Source of the DNA: Parvularia atlantis | Lineage: Eukaryota; Opisthokonta; Rotosphaerida | Length of the DNA: 42,403 nucleotides | Direction of reading: 5' to 3' | Assembly: GCA_943704415.1 (NCBI GenBank) | Contig: CALSCO010001185.1 | Coordinates: 1 to 42,403, forward strand | Part shown: positions 1-9,900 of the stretch, in pieces | Layout: the number at the start of each line of letters is the position of its first letter | How positions within the stretch are numbered: the first letter of the stretch is position 1 | Translations under genes and position numbers: made by a program | The notes under the pieces: model-generated | Seen by the model: the letters and a program-made list of their open reading frames with translations, nothing else | Database searches by the model: none | What the model was told of the DNA's origin: nothing

Positions 1-398
1 GGGGGGGGGCGGCTGAGCGCACCGCACTAGGCCACACGGGACGGACGGCGCACCTTGTCGGTCACCGCGCTCACGAAGCTGCCCACCTCGGCCTCGCCCA
101 CCGGCTCCGGCGCCTGGGCCGGCTGCCCCTGCGCGGTCTGCGCCTGCGCGGCCTGCGCGGCCCTGCGGCTCTTCTTGCCCTTGCGGTTCTGCGGCGCGCG
201 CTTGTATCGCGCCGCAAACTCGCTGCGCCGCGGCCCTCCCCGTCAGCCGCCGGACGGACGCTGTCACGCTGTCACGCACCGCACGGCGACCAGGACGGGT
301 GCCGCCAGAAGCACCGCGGCGGCCGGGCGCGGTGCGAGGTAGGCCGGGCGCGCGACGAAGGCCGCCGAGCGCACGAGCCGCCCGATGAGCGCGGCCAT
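1..398 (-). CDS. Partial gene: small N-terminally membrane-anchored protein, family not recognised
   Basis: The ATG at 398-396 opens a first exon (398-280) encoding a basic and then strongly hydrophobic N-terminus of about 38 residues with AAAVLLAAPVLVAV. A GTGCGTGAC donor and a CAG acceptor join it in frame to a second exon (222-54). That exon encodes a basic stretch (RYKRAPQNRKGKKSRR) and then an Ala/Gln-rich, acidic linker ending VTDK. A third intron seems to start at 53 (GTGCGCC) and runs into the window edge, so the 3' part is missing. The leader could be a membrane anchor or a mitochondrial presequence. I do not recognise the family. The start codon lies only 42 bp from that of the divergent IER3IP1-like gene. 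Confidence 0.5.
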
Positions 399-440
399 GC
401 TCGGTGTCGTGCGGCTGACAATCGAGCGACACGCAAAAGC

Positions 441-952
441 ATGGGGTTCGCGCTTGCGCACCTGCTGCTCGCGTCGCTCTTCTTCGTCAACGCCGTGGCC
501 GTGCTCAACGAGCAGCGCTTCCTCGTGCACAGTGCGTCCGAGGGCGCGGGCGCTGGCCTGTGTGGACGGGCCGTCCTGACGCGGGCGCGCGCGCGCCCCG
601 CCAGTCGGCTTCAGCTCGGCCGCGCTGAACGAGCCCGGCTTCGGCGCGTCGCAGCCGCCGGGCGGGTCCGTCAAGAGCCGGCTGATCACGCTCATCTCGT
701 CCGTGCAGACGCTGCTGAGAAGTGCGTGCTGCCACGGCGGGTGCGGGGGCAGGCGGGGCGCGGTGGTTGTGTAGTGCGGACCGTGCGCTGCTGCCGCCGC
801 CGTGCGCTGCTGCCGCCGCCGTGCGCTGCTGCCGCCGCCGTGCGCTGCTGCCGCCGCCGTGCGCTGCTGCCGTGCGCTGACGCCGTGCGCGCGTAGTACC
901 GCTCATCTTCATCAACGTCGTCGTCATCCTGTACGAGCTCGTGCTCGGCTGA
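441..952 (+). CDS. YOS1 / IER3IP1-like ER-Golgi small membrane protein
   Basis: Three exons (441-531, 605-721, 897-952) splice into 87 residues, close to the roughly 80 of this family. It begins MGFALAHLLLASLFFVNAVAVL and continues NEQRFLVHIGF, matching the conserved start of Yos1/IER3IP1 (hydrophobic helix, then an NE/HEERFL motif). The middle has LISSVQTLLRIPLIFINVVV, the second hydrophobic segment, ending ELVLG. Yos1 acts with Yip1/Yif1 in ER-to-Golgi COPII transport. Phases 1 and 1 are consistent across both introns. The second intron (722-896) holds a 19-bp tandem repeat. The gene is head-to-head with the partial gene on its left. Confidence 0.88.
783..890 (+). repeat. 19-bp minisatellite inside the second IER3IP1-like intron
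   Basis: Units of 19 bp starting GTGCGCTGCTGCC recur at 783, 802, 821, 840 and 859, followed by shortened units. Every unit opens with the hexamer GTGCGC, which is this genome's usual 5' splice site. The last short unit contains CTGAC, the usual branch-point-like string, just before the acceptor. Confidence 0.9.
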
Positions 953-1025
953 CGGAGCGACGGACTCACCGACGGACGGGCGTCATCGCCCTATGGGCTG
1001 AGCGAGCGGGCGCGTCGTGTTCCTC

Positions 1026-1031
1026 TGTACA
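1026..1031. terminator. Putative shared 3'-end signal TGTACA between convergent genes
   Basis: TGTACA is its own reverse complement and lies between the stops of the IER3IP1-like (952) and roadblock (1068) genes. The same motif recurs near other stops in the window. UGUA is the known binding element of cleavage factor Im. The assignment is inference. Confidence 0.35.
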
Positions 1032-1067
1032 ACCACGCCGTCTCTAGAGCGCGCCAGGGACAGCCCG

Positions 1068-1572
1068 TCACGCCTTTTGCGGGTCCTGGATGACGACGAG
1101 CAGAAAGTCCTTGTCTGCAAACGCACGCACGCACGCGGATGTGAGCACCACGCACGCGCCACACGCACGCGCACGCGTACCCGGCGCGAGCATGAGCTCG
1201 TGCTTCTTGGTGCGCACGCGCAGGAACGTGAGCTCGTCCTGCCGCGCCGTGAGCGGTCCAGCCAGCGCCGCAACCACACGCGCGCCAGCGCACCTGCCCG
1301 TCCAGGCTACGCACGGTCTCGCGCGCCGTCGCCATGAGCCCGCTCAGCAGCTGCGCGTACTGAACCTTGACCGCGTCGGCCACGGTCGAGCGGATGATCT
1401 TGCCCTCGTGGCTGAGGATGAGGATGCCGACGACCTCCTTGCGCTTCTGCAGCCTCTCAATCGTCTCCTCGAACGTCTCGCGCGCGTCCTGCAGCGTACG
1501 CGCGGGGGGGGGGGGCGGGCCGTCAGCAGCGAAGACGCGCGACGACCTCAGCACGCTTCCTACCGCGGCCAT
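1068..1572 (-). CDS. Dynein light chain, roadblock/LC7 family
   Basis: Four exons (1572-1564, 1488-1294, 1238-1181, 1114-1068) give about 102 residues, close to the family's ~96. The protein reads ETFEETIERLQKRKEVVGIL, then EGKIIRSTVAD, QYAQLLSGLMATARETVR, DELTFLRVRTKKHELMLAP and DKDFLLVVIQDP. These are the conserved blocks of DYNLRB/LC7. It binds the dynein intermediate chain in cytoplasmic or axonemal motors. The first intron's donor is ambiguous: GTAGGAAG after MAA, or GTGCTGAG two codons later; both keep the frame. The start lies 23 bp from the start of the divergent alpha-oxoamine synthase. Confidence 0.9.
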
Positions 1573-1595
1573 TTTGGGACTCGCCTCTTTCGAAA

Positions 1596-2861
1596 ATGGT
1601 TCACGCGGCCGAGCAGCGCCTCGCGCGGTCGCTGGCCAGCCGCAGCGAGCGCGGCCTGCTGCGCGCGCTCAGCCACGCCGATGGTATGGTCGACTTCAGC
1701 AGCAACGACTACCTCGGGTGCGGCGCGGGATCTGCGCCCCCTCGCCCCGGTTTCTCACGCCGCTCTGCGCGCAGACTCTCACGCGCGCCTGAGCTGCTCA
1801 CGCTCGTCGACAACGCGCGCCAGGCCCTGACCGAGCTCGGCGGGCCCAGCCAGCCGCAGATGGCCTTCGGCTCGACTGGCTCGCGCCTGCTCACGGGCAA
1901 CAGCCACACGGCCGAGGCGCTTGAGAAGTTCCTGGCCGAGTTCCACGACGCCCCGGCCGCGCTGCTGTTCAACTCGGGCTACGACGCCAACGTGGGCTTC
2001 TTCTCGTGTGTGCCGCAGCCGGGCGACATCGTGCTGTACGACGAGCTCGTGCACGCGTCGGTGCACGACGGCATGCGCCTCGGCCGCGCCCCGCGCACAC
2101 CCTTCCGCCACAACGACGCCGCCCACGCCCGCGCGCTCCTGCTCGAGCACCGCACGCGCCACGCCGGCGCGCCCGAGCCCTCGATCGCCTTTGTCGTGGT
2201 CGAGTCGGTCTACTCGATGGACGGCGACGAGGCGCCGCTGGCCGCGCTCGCGGACGTGTGCGACGAGCTCGGCGCGTGCCTGGTCGTGGACGAAGCGCAC
2301 GCGACGGGCGTGGTGGGCGCGCACGGCGCGGGCTGCGTGCAGCAGCAGGGCCTGCAGCGGCGCGTCTTTGCGCGCCTGCACACGTTCGGCAAGGGCCTCG
2401 GCTGCCACGGCGCGGCCGTCGTCGGCTCGGTCGCGCTGCGCCAGTACCTGATCAACTACGCGCGCTCGCTCATCTACACCACGTCGCTGCCGCCGCACTC
2501 GCTCATCGCCATCCGTATGGCGTACGACGTCATGGTGCGGGCCGACGAGCGCCGCGCCCACCTCGCGCACCTCGTCGACCTCTTCCGCAAGCTGCTGCGC
2601 GCCCTGCCCGCGCCGGCCTCGCTGCTGCCGTCGACAAGCGCGATCCAGGGCGTGGTTGTGCCGGGCAACGACGCGGTTGTGCGGCTCGCGGCGGCCCTGC
2701 GCGCGGCGCAGTTTGACGTCAAGCCGATCCGCTCGCCCACGGTGCCGGCCGGGACGGAGCGCGTGCGCATCTGCCTGCACGCGCACAACAGCGAGGACGA
2801 GGTCCGGCGCCTGTGCGAGCACGTGGCGCGGTACTTTGGCACAGCGAGCGCCAAGCTGTGA
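1596..2861 (+). CDS. PLP-dependent alpha-oxoamine synthase (BioF/KBL-like)
   Basis: Two exons (1596-1717 and 1775-2861) encode 402 residues, the usual size for the family. The 57-nt intron is a multiple of three without stops. Removing it restores the conserved SSNDYLGLSRAPE that the unspliced frame breaks. Landmarks are GSTGSRLLTGN, LYDELVHASVHDGMRLG, VESVYSMDGDEAPL, DEAHATGVVG and the PLP lysine in HTFGKGLG. These enzymes condense an amino acid with an acyl-CoA with loss of CO2. The closest sense is 8-amino-7-oxononanoate synthase (biotin synthesis), but glycine acetyltransferase or a lipid-type synthase cannot be excluded. Its start lies 23 bp from the roadblock start, in a TTTCGAAAATGG context. 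Confidence 0.82.
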   Translation: MVHAAEQRLARSLASRSERGLLRALSHADGMVDFSSNDYLGCGAGSAPPRPGFSRRSARRLSRAPELLTLVDNARQALTELGGPSQPQMAFGSTGSRLLTGNSHTAEALEKFLAEFHDAPAALLFNSGYDANVGFFSCVPQPGDIVLYDELVHASVHDGMRLGRAPRTPFRHNDAAHARALLLEHRTRHAGAPEPSIAFVVVESVYSMDGDEAPLAALADVCDELGACLVVDEAHATGVVGAHGAGCVQQQGLQRRVFARLHTFGKGLGCHGAAVVGSVALRQYLINYARSLIYTTSLPPHSLIAIRMAYDVMVRADERRAHLAHLVDLFRKLLRALPAPASLLPSTSAIQGVVVPGNDAVVRLAAALRAAQFDVKPIRSPTVPAGTERVRICLHAHNSEDEVRRLCEHVARYFGTASAKL

Positions 2862-2924
2862 AGATTGCATATATACGCACAGCCGCTATACTTTGATCGC
2901 CAGCTGCGTGGCACCGTGACGGTG

Positions 2925-4074
2925 ATGAACGACGACGATGGCGCCGTGGCCGCGTTCACGCCGCAGGAGCGCGAGCTGCTCGTGTTTGTGCGGCAGCACA
3001 CGGGGGTGCGCAGGCCGCCGCGACGTGGACCGTGCGGTGCTGATCGAGAGGCGCCGCAGATGGTCTCGATCGACGAGACCGTCAACGCGCTGCGCTACAC
3101 CCTCGAGGACGGGATGCGCCTGGTCAACGCGCTCTCGAGCAAGGGCGTGATCGAGCTCGTGCAGTCCGGCAGCGTACTGCACCTGCGCGAGGTCAAGTCG
3201 GCCGAGTTCCTCAAGTACGCATCGTGTCGCCGCTCGTGCGGCCGTGCGCGCTCACCGGCCCGCTCGCCGCCGCAACGAGGTTGCACAACCTTACCACTGA
3301 CGAGCGCCTGCTCTGGGTGCTCATCCGCCAGGCCGGCAACAAGGGTGCGTGCGCCGCCGCGGCCTGCTCCGGGAGGGGGGCCGGTGGCGATGACGAGACG
3401 ATCCTTGCTCTTGAACGCTGGGAGGGCGCCTCGCGGCGCCGCGCGGCGGCGTGTGGGTCTTTGTCGGATGCGGGTGCTCGGCGACGCGGTGCCCTTGCGG
3501 CGCTGCGACGCTGCGCCCGTCTGAGCCACCTGCCTTCCTCCCTCGCCGCTCTGAGCCGCGTCCCTTTCGCCGCGCGCTGACCCCGTCGCGCAGGGATATG
3601 GACGCGCGACCTGCGCACGCGCAGCAACCTGCAGCAGGCGACGATCAACAAGGCACTCAAGGCGCTTGAGTCGCGCAAGGTGATCAAGGCCGTCAAGTCG
3701 GTCGAGGTGCGGCGCGCCTGCGCGCACACGCGTTGGCGCTCGCACGTGACTCGCGCGCGCCGCAGAGCAAGAACAAGAAGCTGTACATGCTGTACGAGCT
3801 CGAGCCGTCGCGGCAGATCACGGGCGGTGCGCTCTACAGCGACCAGGAGTTTGACGAGGAGTTTTTCAGCATCCTCAAGGAGACGGTGCTGCGCTACATC
3901 CACACGCAGGTGCGCCGCGCGTGAGCACCGTGGCTTGGTCCAACAGCGGCGGGCGCAGACGGTCCCGCACGACCAGGACGCCGTGTACTTTCTCTCGTAC
4001 GAGTCGTACCCGACCGCACAGGACGTGCTGCGGCACGTGCACGAGACGGGGCTCAGCAAGGTGCGCCCCACGGG

Positions 4075-4105
<31 letters not shown>

Positions 4106-4369
4106 AGTGCCGACGCGCGCCCGCGGCAGATCGACCTGCAGGTGGAGGAGATCGAGTCGCTCCTCGCCGTGCTCGAGCACAACAACCAGATCGAGCGGCT
4201 GCCGAACCGGGCGTACCGCGCGCTGCGCAAGACGCACGAGCCGATGCATCTGACCAACATCCCGTGCGGCACCTGCCCCGTCTTCAACCTGTGCGTCGAC
4301 GGCGGGCCGATCAACCCGACCAACTGCGTCTACCTCGACCAGTGGAAGACCCTGGCCATGGCAGAGTAG
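2925..4369 (+). CDS. DNA-directed RNA polymerase III subunit RPC6 (RPC34/POLR3F)
   Basis: Seven exons (2925-3005, 3060-3214, 3280-3344, 3594-3706, 3766-3909, 3947-4060, 4130-4369) give 303 residues with consistent phases. Tandem winged-helix sequence is clear: LLWVLIRQAGNKGIWTRDLR, SNLQQATINKALKALESRKV, IKAVKSV, YMLYELEP and ITGGALYSDQEFDEEF. The C-terminal cysteine motif reads PCGTCPVFNLC, then NPTNCVYLDQW, as in RPC6. It works in the RPC3-RPC6-RPC7 subcomplex that opens Pol III promoters. One intron is only 37 nt (3910-3946). Another (4061-4129) holds a TG repeat. The start was chosen because it directly precedes the first winged-helix region; a TATATA string lies about 50 bp upstream. Confidence 0.92.
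4077..4103 (+). repeat. (TG)n microsatellite in an RPC6 intron
   Basis: An uninterrupted run of about 13 TG units lies between the donor and acceptor of intron 6 of the RPC6 gene. A shorter TG run occurs in an intron near 39013. Confidence 0.9.
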
Positions 4370-4395
4370 GCCCCCCTCCATCGCCGCGGAAGCAA

Positions 4396-4428
4396 TGTAC
4401 GTAGAGAACAGAGACGCAGCACGGCGTA
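4396..4428. terminator. Putative 3'-end signals for both convergent genes (TGTAC on each strand)
   Basis: In the 75-bp gap between the RPC6 stop (4369) and the RanBP1 stop (4445), TGTAC occurs on the plus strand at 4396-4400 and on the minus strand at 4428-4424. Each lies downstream of the stop it would serve. Inference from recurrence only. Confidence 0.3.
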
Positions 4429-4444
4429 CAGGCCAAGCAGCGGC

Positions 4445-5415
4445 TCACGACGCCGGCGCTTCGCTCGGTGCCCCTTCGCTTGCCGGCGCTGCTGTCGCTG
4501 CCGCCGCCGCCTCCCCTGCGTCGCCCTTGCCCGACTCGGCCAGAGTCTTGTTGTCGGCCTGCGCCTTTTCAAACGCCTCCTTGAACTTCTGCGCGTCTGC
4601 TCGGCGGCGGCGACGTCAGCCCTGCCAGCGGCCGGGCGGCCGGGCCACGCGCACTCTCAGAGTTTGCCAGGCGGATGGCCAGCAGCTCCTCGCTCTTCTC
4701 GCCGTCGGCGTAGTCGGCCAGCACCTTCCACACCCACGAGCGGTCGCTGCCCACGTTGGGCGTGAGCTTCATGTCGACCGAGACTGCGCAGCCCGTCAGC
4801 GGTGCGGGCTCGCGCGCGGGGCGGCGCCGCGCACGCACTGTAGTGGTTGGCGCAGACCTTGAGCGTCTTGTCGCGCCGCATGACCAGGCGGATCTTCTTC
4901 GTCTCCTGCCGGCCGGCCGGCCGCGCGCCGTTGAGCGGGCACGTCGGCGGCGCACGGGCGCACACCTTGTTCTGCAGGAACTTGCAGTCCCCCGTGCCCC
5001 GCTCCTTCCACTCCTTCGCGCCCGTGTCGAAGCGGTACAGCTTGGCGCGCCTGCGTGCACGCGTGCGCGTTCCGGTGAGCGACGGCGCGTCAACACGGCG
5101 AGCATGCGCGCGCACATCTTGAACACCACGTCCTCGTTCTCCTCCATCGTCCGCACCTCGACCTCCTCGAGCTTCACGATCGGCTCAAAGTGCACGTCAT
5201 TGCTCGGCACGACCTCGTCGTCCTGCGGGGCGCGCGCGCACACGGTTCAGCCGCCAGCCTGCGCCGAGCATTCGCCAAGCCGTCCATCCGCGGGCCATCC
5301 AGCATCCATCCGCGGCCCGCAACACCATCGGGCCCATCCACGCCCGGCCCCGCATCGACGGCGCGCGCCGCGGTACCTTGTCGGCCGCGCTGTTGTCGGC
5401 GTCGGCGGCAGACAT
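4445..5415 (-). CDS. Ran-specific GTPase-activating/binding protein RanBP1
   Basis: Six exons (5415-5377, 5222-5116, 5050-4966, 4905-4839, 4783-4655, 4596-4445) encode 192 residues in consistent phase. The Ran-binding domain is complete: [85 protein letters not shown] and [20 protein letters not shown]. The tail is Ala/Ser-rich. RanBP1 binds Ran-GTP and helps RanGAP in nucleocytoplasmic transport. The C-terminal nuclear-export region of animal RanBP1 is not obvious here. The start lies 58 bp downstream of the transporter stop on the same strand. Confidence 0.93.
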
Positions 5416-5457
5416 ATGCGGCGACGTTGCCAGTCGAAACCTTATGTGGGCATGTAT

Positions 5458-5462
5458 GTACA
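5458..5462 (-). terminator. Putative 3'-end signal TGTAC downstream of the transporter
   Basis: On the minus strand TGTAC lies 12 nt after the transporter stop, inside the 58-bp gap before RanBP1. Same motif as near other stops in the window; function inferred. Confidence 0.3.
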
Positions 5463-5473
5463 CACGCGCATCT

Positions 5474-7352
5474 CTACTCGCACGCCTCGTCGCCAGTCGA
5501 CAGACAGCGCACGATCTCGACGAGCACGTAGTAGCTCGACACGGCCGCGCCCGCCAGCCCGAGCAGGAAGACCGTCGCGTTGACCGCGTGCATGTGCCAT
5601 CGCGCCGTCGCCCAAAACAGGCGCGAGTGGATGGCCGGCGGCAGCAGGAAGATGGCCTATGCAGCGTCAGCAAGGCGTGCGCGCACGCGGCGCGACGGCC
5701 GCATACCGTCGACGTTGCAAACGCCCCGACGAGCGCGCTCACGAGCGAGAACAGCGGGATCTGCGTCGCGAAGACCGCCGTGATCCCGACGATGCTCAGC
5801 CTGACGAGGTTGCGCTTCGTCTCGCGCCACGACACGGCCACGTCCGCGTCCAGCAGCCCGAGGGCCGACTCGGTCATCTGCGCGCACGCGTGCACGGTCA
5901 TCACATCTGTCTCTGCCGCACCGCGCCGCGCGTGCCTGCGTGACCGGGAACAGCTGCAGCGGATACGAGAACAGGATCTGCAGGGCCAGCAGGCCGTCTA
6001 CGTGCGTGCACGGTCAGCAGTCGCGCGCTTCCGCCGGCACATGAGCGCGTCGCACTGATGATCTGGCCATAGGTCGAGCCGAGGATCTCGTACAGCACAA
6101 TGTCCTGCACGTCGTCGCCGTAGAAGATGTACCCGAAGCTGCGTCGCGGGTGTGAGCACGCGGTGTGTGCGGAAACCCGCGCGCACCTGCCGACAAGGAC
6201 GTAAAGCAGCGTCACCACGAGCAGGCCGGCGTTGGCCACGGGAAAGTACTCGCTGCGCCTGCGCATGCCCGTGTAGATCGGGATGGCCTGGGACGCAGTC
6301 AGGCATCCAGACCGCAGCGGCAGCGATCGTGCGCGCACCAGGTTGATGCCCGACATCGAGAACACGGCCTGGCCGAATCCGACGGGCCAGGTCGCGCGCA
6401 CAAAGCCGTACTTGTTCTCGGACGGGTTCCACGAGTCGCGGAAGCCAAAGACAAACAGGCTGATGACAGCCGTCAGCAGCACAATGTTGGCCGTCAGGCT
6501 CGTCGGCGACAGGTATCGCAGGTCGCGCAGCAGCGACAGGGCGACGACGGCCGGCAGCACAATGCCGATGTACTGCGCGCGCGCACCACCGGCGTGCTCA
6601 GGCGTCGTGTGGAGCGGCAGCGAAGACGAGGCGCGCACCTGCGGCACGCTGAACACGCCAAACAGCAGCTCGAGCGTTTTGCCGATGAAGATGAGGTATG
6701 CGCAGCTGCGCGTGCGCCATCTCGCGTGGGCACGGGCGGATGCAGGCCAGTGCGCAGCGCGCACGCACCAGAAGCCGAGCTGCGAGAGCACGATAGACGC
6801 GGTCACCAGCCCGACGCCCCATCTGCCAAACGCCTCACGCCCGAGCAGCCCGTAGCTGATGTCGACGCCGCGCGGCCACTTGAGCTGCACGAAGCGCACC
6901 GACGCGACGAGGATCGAGATGACGTACACGGCCACGAGGCCCATGCCCGACATGAGCGCGACGCTCGACTGGCGCGCGCGTTGTGCGAGAGCGCGCCGTG
7001 AGCGCGACATGTGGGGCGCCGAGCGAGCAGACGCGCGCACGTAGAGGCCCATGAGGCTGAACGCGTAGGGCAGCGCGTACAGGCCCACACCCAGGAAGCT
7101 CGTGACCGTGTTGACGAGCGCCTGCGGCGCAGACGCCCTGGTGCTGCGGGCGCGGGGCGCGCGCGTAAGCGCGGCGGTGGTGCTCCGCGGGCTGCTCCCC
7201 GCGCGCGCGCACGCGTCGTCGTTGTCGTCGTTGTACTCGCCCGCGTCGGCGAGCAGGCGCACGCGCTCGCCGCCGCCGTCCTCCTGGTCCTGGATGCTGC
7301 CGTAGCCTGGCGGCGGCACAGGGCCGTCGAGGTCGCCCGCGGCCAACTTCAT
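5474..7352 (-). CDS. Amino-acid transporter, AAAP family (AVT3/SLC36-like)
   Basis: Ten exons splice to 447 residues with consistent phase. A soluble acidic N-terminus (GYGSIQDQEDGGGERVR) precedes about 10-11 hydrophobic helices. Family signatures are LVNTVTSFLGVGLYALPYAF, GREAFGRWGVGLVTASIVL, PVGFGQAVFSMSGINLAIPI and ILFSYPLQLFPV. Such proteins export or import neutral amino acids at vacuolar/lysosomal membranes. Introns 1 (69 nt) and 2 (72 nt) are stop-free multiples of three. Intron 8 (5935-5878) most simply starts GCACG, giving PVTQ then MTESALG. A GT donor two codons earlier (after LFP) is also in frame, so that border is open. The start lies 18 bp from the divergent GTPase start. Confidence 0.87.
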
Positions 7353-7370
7353 GCCCGTGTAGGTAGGCCT

Positions 7371-9825
7371 ATGCGCAATAGTTACACGTCGGTGGACATG
7401 TCGGACCAGGTCGTCGCGGCCCTGCACCGCCACGGGCGGGCCCTCAAGCAGCTCGCGCAGGTGCGCACGCGGGGTGCTGTGGGTGCGCGTGCTTGCGTGA
7501 TGCCGGGGGCTGGTGGTGGCAGTGTGGCGGCGGCGGGGACGCCCGCCGCGAGCGGCCGCTGATCACGCGTTTGCGGGTGCAACACACGCGCACGCGCACA
7601 GCTCGGGGCGGACGCAGACGTCGACGCGCTGCGCGAGGCCGTCCGGGCCCTGCGCGGGACCGTGTTCGGCTTCGTGGCGGATCTGGGCCTCGCACACGAC
7701 GCGCCCGCCGCCCGCCCGCTCCTGCTCGCGCTGCAGCCGCTGCTGCCGTGGGCCGACGGGGACCCGTGTGACGTCGACCGCGCGGCGCTGGCGCAGCGCG
7801 TCGGGGCCGTCCCGGGCCAACTGGTCAATGTCGTGCAAGCATTCAAGGCGTTTGCGATCGAGATGCAGCTGGTGTGCACGCCTGCGCGCTCTCGCTGCGT
7901 GGCCGTGACCCGGCGCGGGCGCAGGCACCAATACCAACACCAACAACACCACCGGCAACACCGCCGCCGCCATCGGGCACACCGCCGCCGCCGTCGGCCA
8001 ACGGTGCCGGGCAAGCGCGGCCCGAGTCGCTCGGCGGCCAGGACGAGCACGCGCTGCGCATGAAGACCGAGGGCCTGCGCGTGCAGCACAACAACGGCTC
8101 GGTGCAGGTCGTGTCCAACCAGCAGCTGCCGCCCGTGCTAAGCCTCGAGGACGTGATGCGCGCGTGGGACCACGCGCCGCCGCCGATGGACAGCACCGCC
8201 GCGGCCGCCGCGCGCGCACCGCTGGCCGGCCCGCGCGCGCGCTCGGACGAGCGGAACGAGCGGCCACCCAACCGGCGCTACTCGGAGCGCCCGCTCCCGC
8301 CCGTGCCGCAGCGGTCGGCCAGCAACGGGACGGGCGCATCGTACGACCAGGCGACGCTGCGCTCGGAGGAGTACCAGGGCAGCTTTACGGCGCGGCTGGC
8401 GAGCTACGCGGCGTCGGTCGCATCGCTGCGCGACTGGATCATTGTGGTCGAGGCGGGCGAGCGCCGGATCACGCCCGAGGCGCTGCTGCTCGGGCGCAAT
8501 CTGCTCGCCAAGACGACGCAGCGCGTGCAGGAGCTCATGCGCGGGATGCACGCGGCCCCGATCGTCGACAAGCAGCTGGCCAACCTGCGCACGGTCTTTG
8601 CGACGCTGTTCGACGAGCCCGCGCGGGCCACACCCGGCTACGTCGTGCCCGAGACCTCGCGCGTTAAGTTCAGCACGGCCGTGTTTGTGCTCTCGGGCAC
8701 GGTCAAGGGCGCGATCGCGCTGAGTGTGCTGCTGCACCGCTACTCGGTCCGCGCCGGCTCGCCGCGTGCGGGCGCGTTGGCTGACACAACGCGCGCGCAG
8801 ATCTTTGTCAACTGGAAGGCGCGTGTGTCGGTGGGCGCCGTGCCAGCGGACCAGGTGCGCCAGGTGTGCAAGCTCATGGTCGTGGGCCACTCGGGCGTGG
8901 GCAAGACGAGCCTCGTGCGGCGGTTCTACGGCGGCGCCGAGGCGGCCGTGGACGAGTACACGCCCACGCAGGGCATCGAGCTCAAGATCTGCAAGTGCAC
9001 CGTGGACGACAACGTGGTCGAGCTGCAGATCCTCGACGCGACCGGGCACCGCATGCTGCGCGAGACGTTTGAGCAGACGTACGCGGTGGTTGACGGCGTG
9101 TTTATCGTCTACGACACGACCAACGCGGCGTCATTTGGCGGTGCGCGCCACGCGTGAGTGCGTGTGCGACCGCCCGACTCAACAGCCGCGCAGACATCCA
9201 CGACTGGATGCACGACCTCGAAAAGTACACTTTCCAGCAGAAGATCATCGTCGCGAACAAGATCGACCTTGACACGCTGCGGGTCTGCGCGCGCCCGCTA
9301 CGGCCCGCACCCGCTCACACGCGCACTGTGTGCAGGAGGTGCCGGCGTATCGCGGCATCAACCTGGCCGAGGAGTACAAGGTGCAGCACCTCGAGACAAG
9401 CTGCCTGCGCAACGTGAACGTGGAGGACGTGTTCAAGACGATGATCCGGTGCTGCCGGGCCGCACACGCGCGCACATGCCGCTCATCGCCCACGGCGCGC
9501 GCAGGCTCATCCAGCACGCTCAGAGCAGCAAGGAGGAGGAGGAAGCGGCCAACTCGGACGACGAGGCCGGTGCGCTGCACACACACACGCTTGCTCGCGC
9601 AAGCACTCGACGCGACCGCAGACAACTTCACCACCGTCAATGTCGTGCGCCGCCCGAGCACCGCCACCGTCGCCGGCCCCTGGGCGCGCCACGGCCTCAG
9701 CAAGGTCAACAAGTACACGTTCTTCTCGGTGCGTGCGCGCCGGGGCGCCGGGAAAGGGCCGGACAGGGCGGCTGATGAACGGCGCACAGGCGGTGCCGAG
9801 GAGGCCTGAGCGTCAAAGTGAATAG
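7371..9825 (+). CDS. Rab/Ras-like GTPase with a long N-terminal helical extension
   Basis: Nine exons splice to 643 residues, three times the usual small-GTPase length. Residues 1-390 contain helical segments (such as AALHRHGRALKQLAQ and QLVNVVQAFKAFAIEMQL), a Pro-rich linker near 121-150 and a second helical block; I recognise no domain. The G domain follows: P-loop GHSGVGKTS (423-431), switch I PTQGIEL, then LQILDATGHRMLRETFEQ where Ras has DTAGQ, then ANKIDL and ETSCLRNVNVEDVFKTMI. The catalytic Gln position is His. The C-terminus (RRPERQSE) has no prenylation cysteine. The last intron is inferred; without it the protein ends EEA at 9809. Intron 8747-8800 (donor GTCCGC) is a stop-free multiple of three. 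An alternative start is the ATG at 7398. Confidence 0.8.
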
Positions 9826-9900
9826 ATCATATGCATGTCCACACAGACAGACAGCTAATAACTTTACATCGTGAACCGCCTCGTACTGAACCGCGTGCCG

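Noticed and set aside
1-20. G/C homopolymer ends as telomeric repeat
   Set aside because: Pure G or C runs with no repeat unit at both window ends fit assembly or sequencing breakpoints better than telomere.
9871-9900. Extension of ESS2 upstream to 9871
   Set aside because: That start would be GTG. The first ATG in frame is 9901, and the extra residues match nothing in the family.
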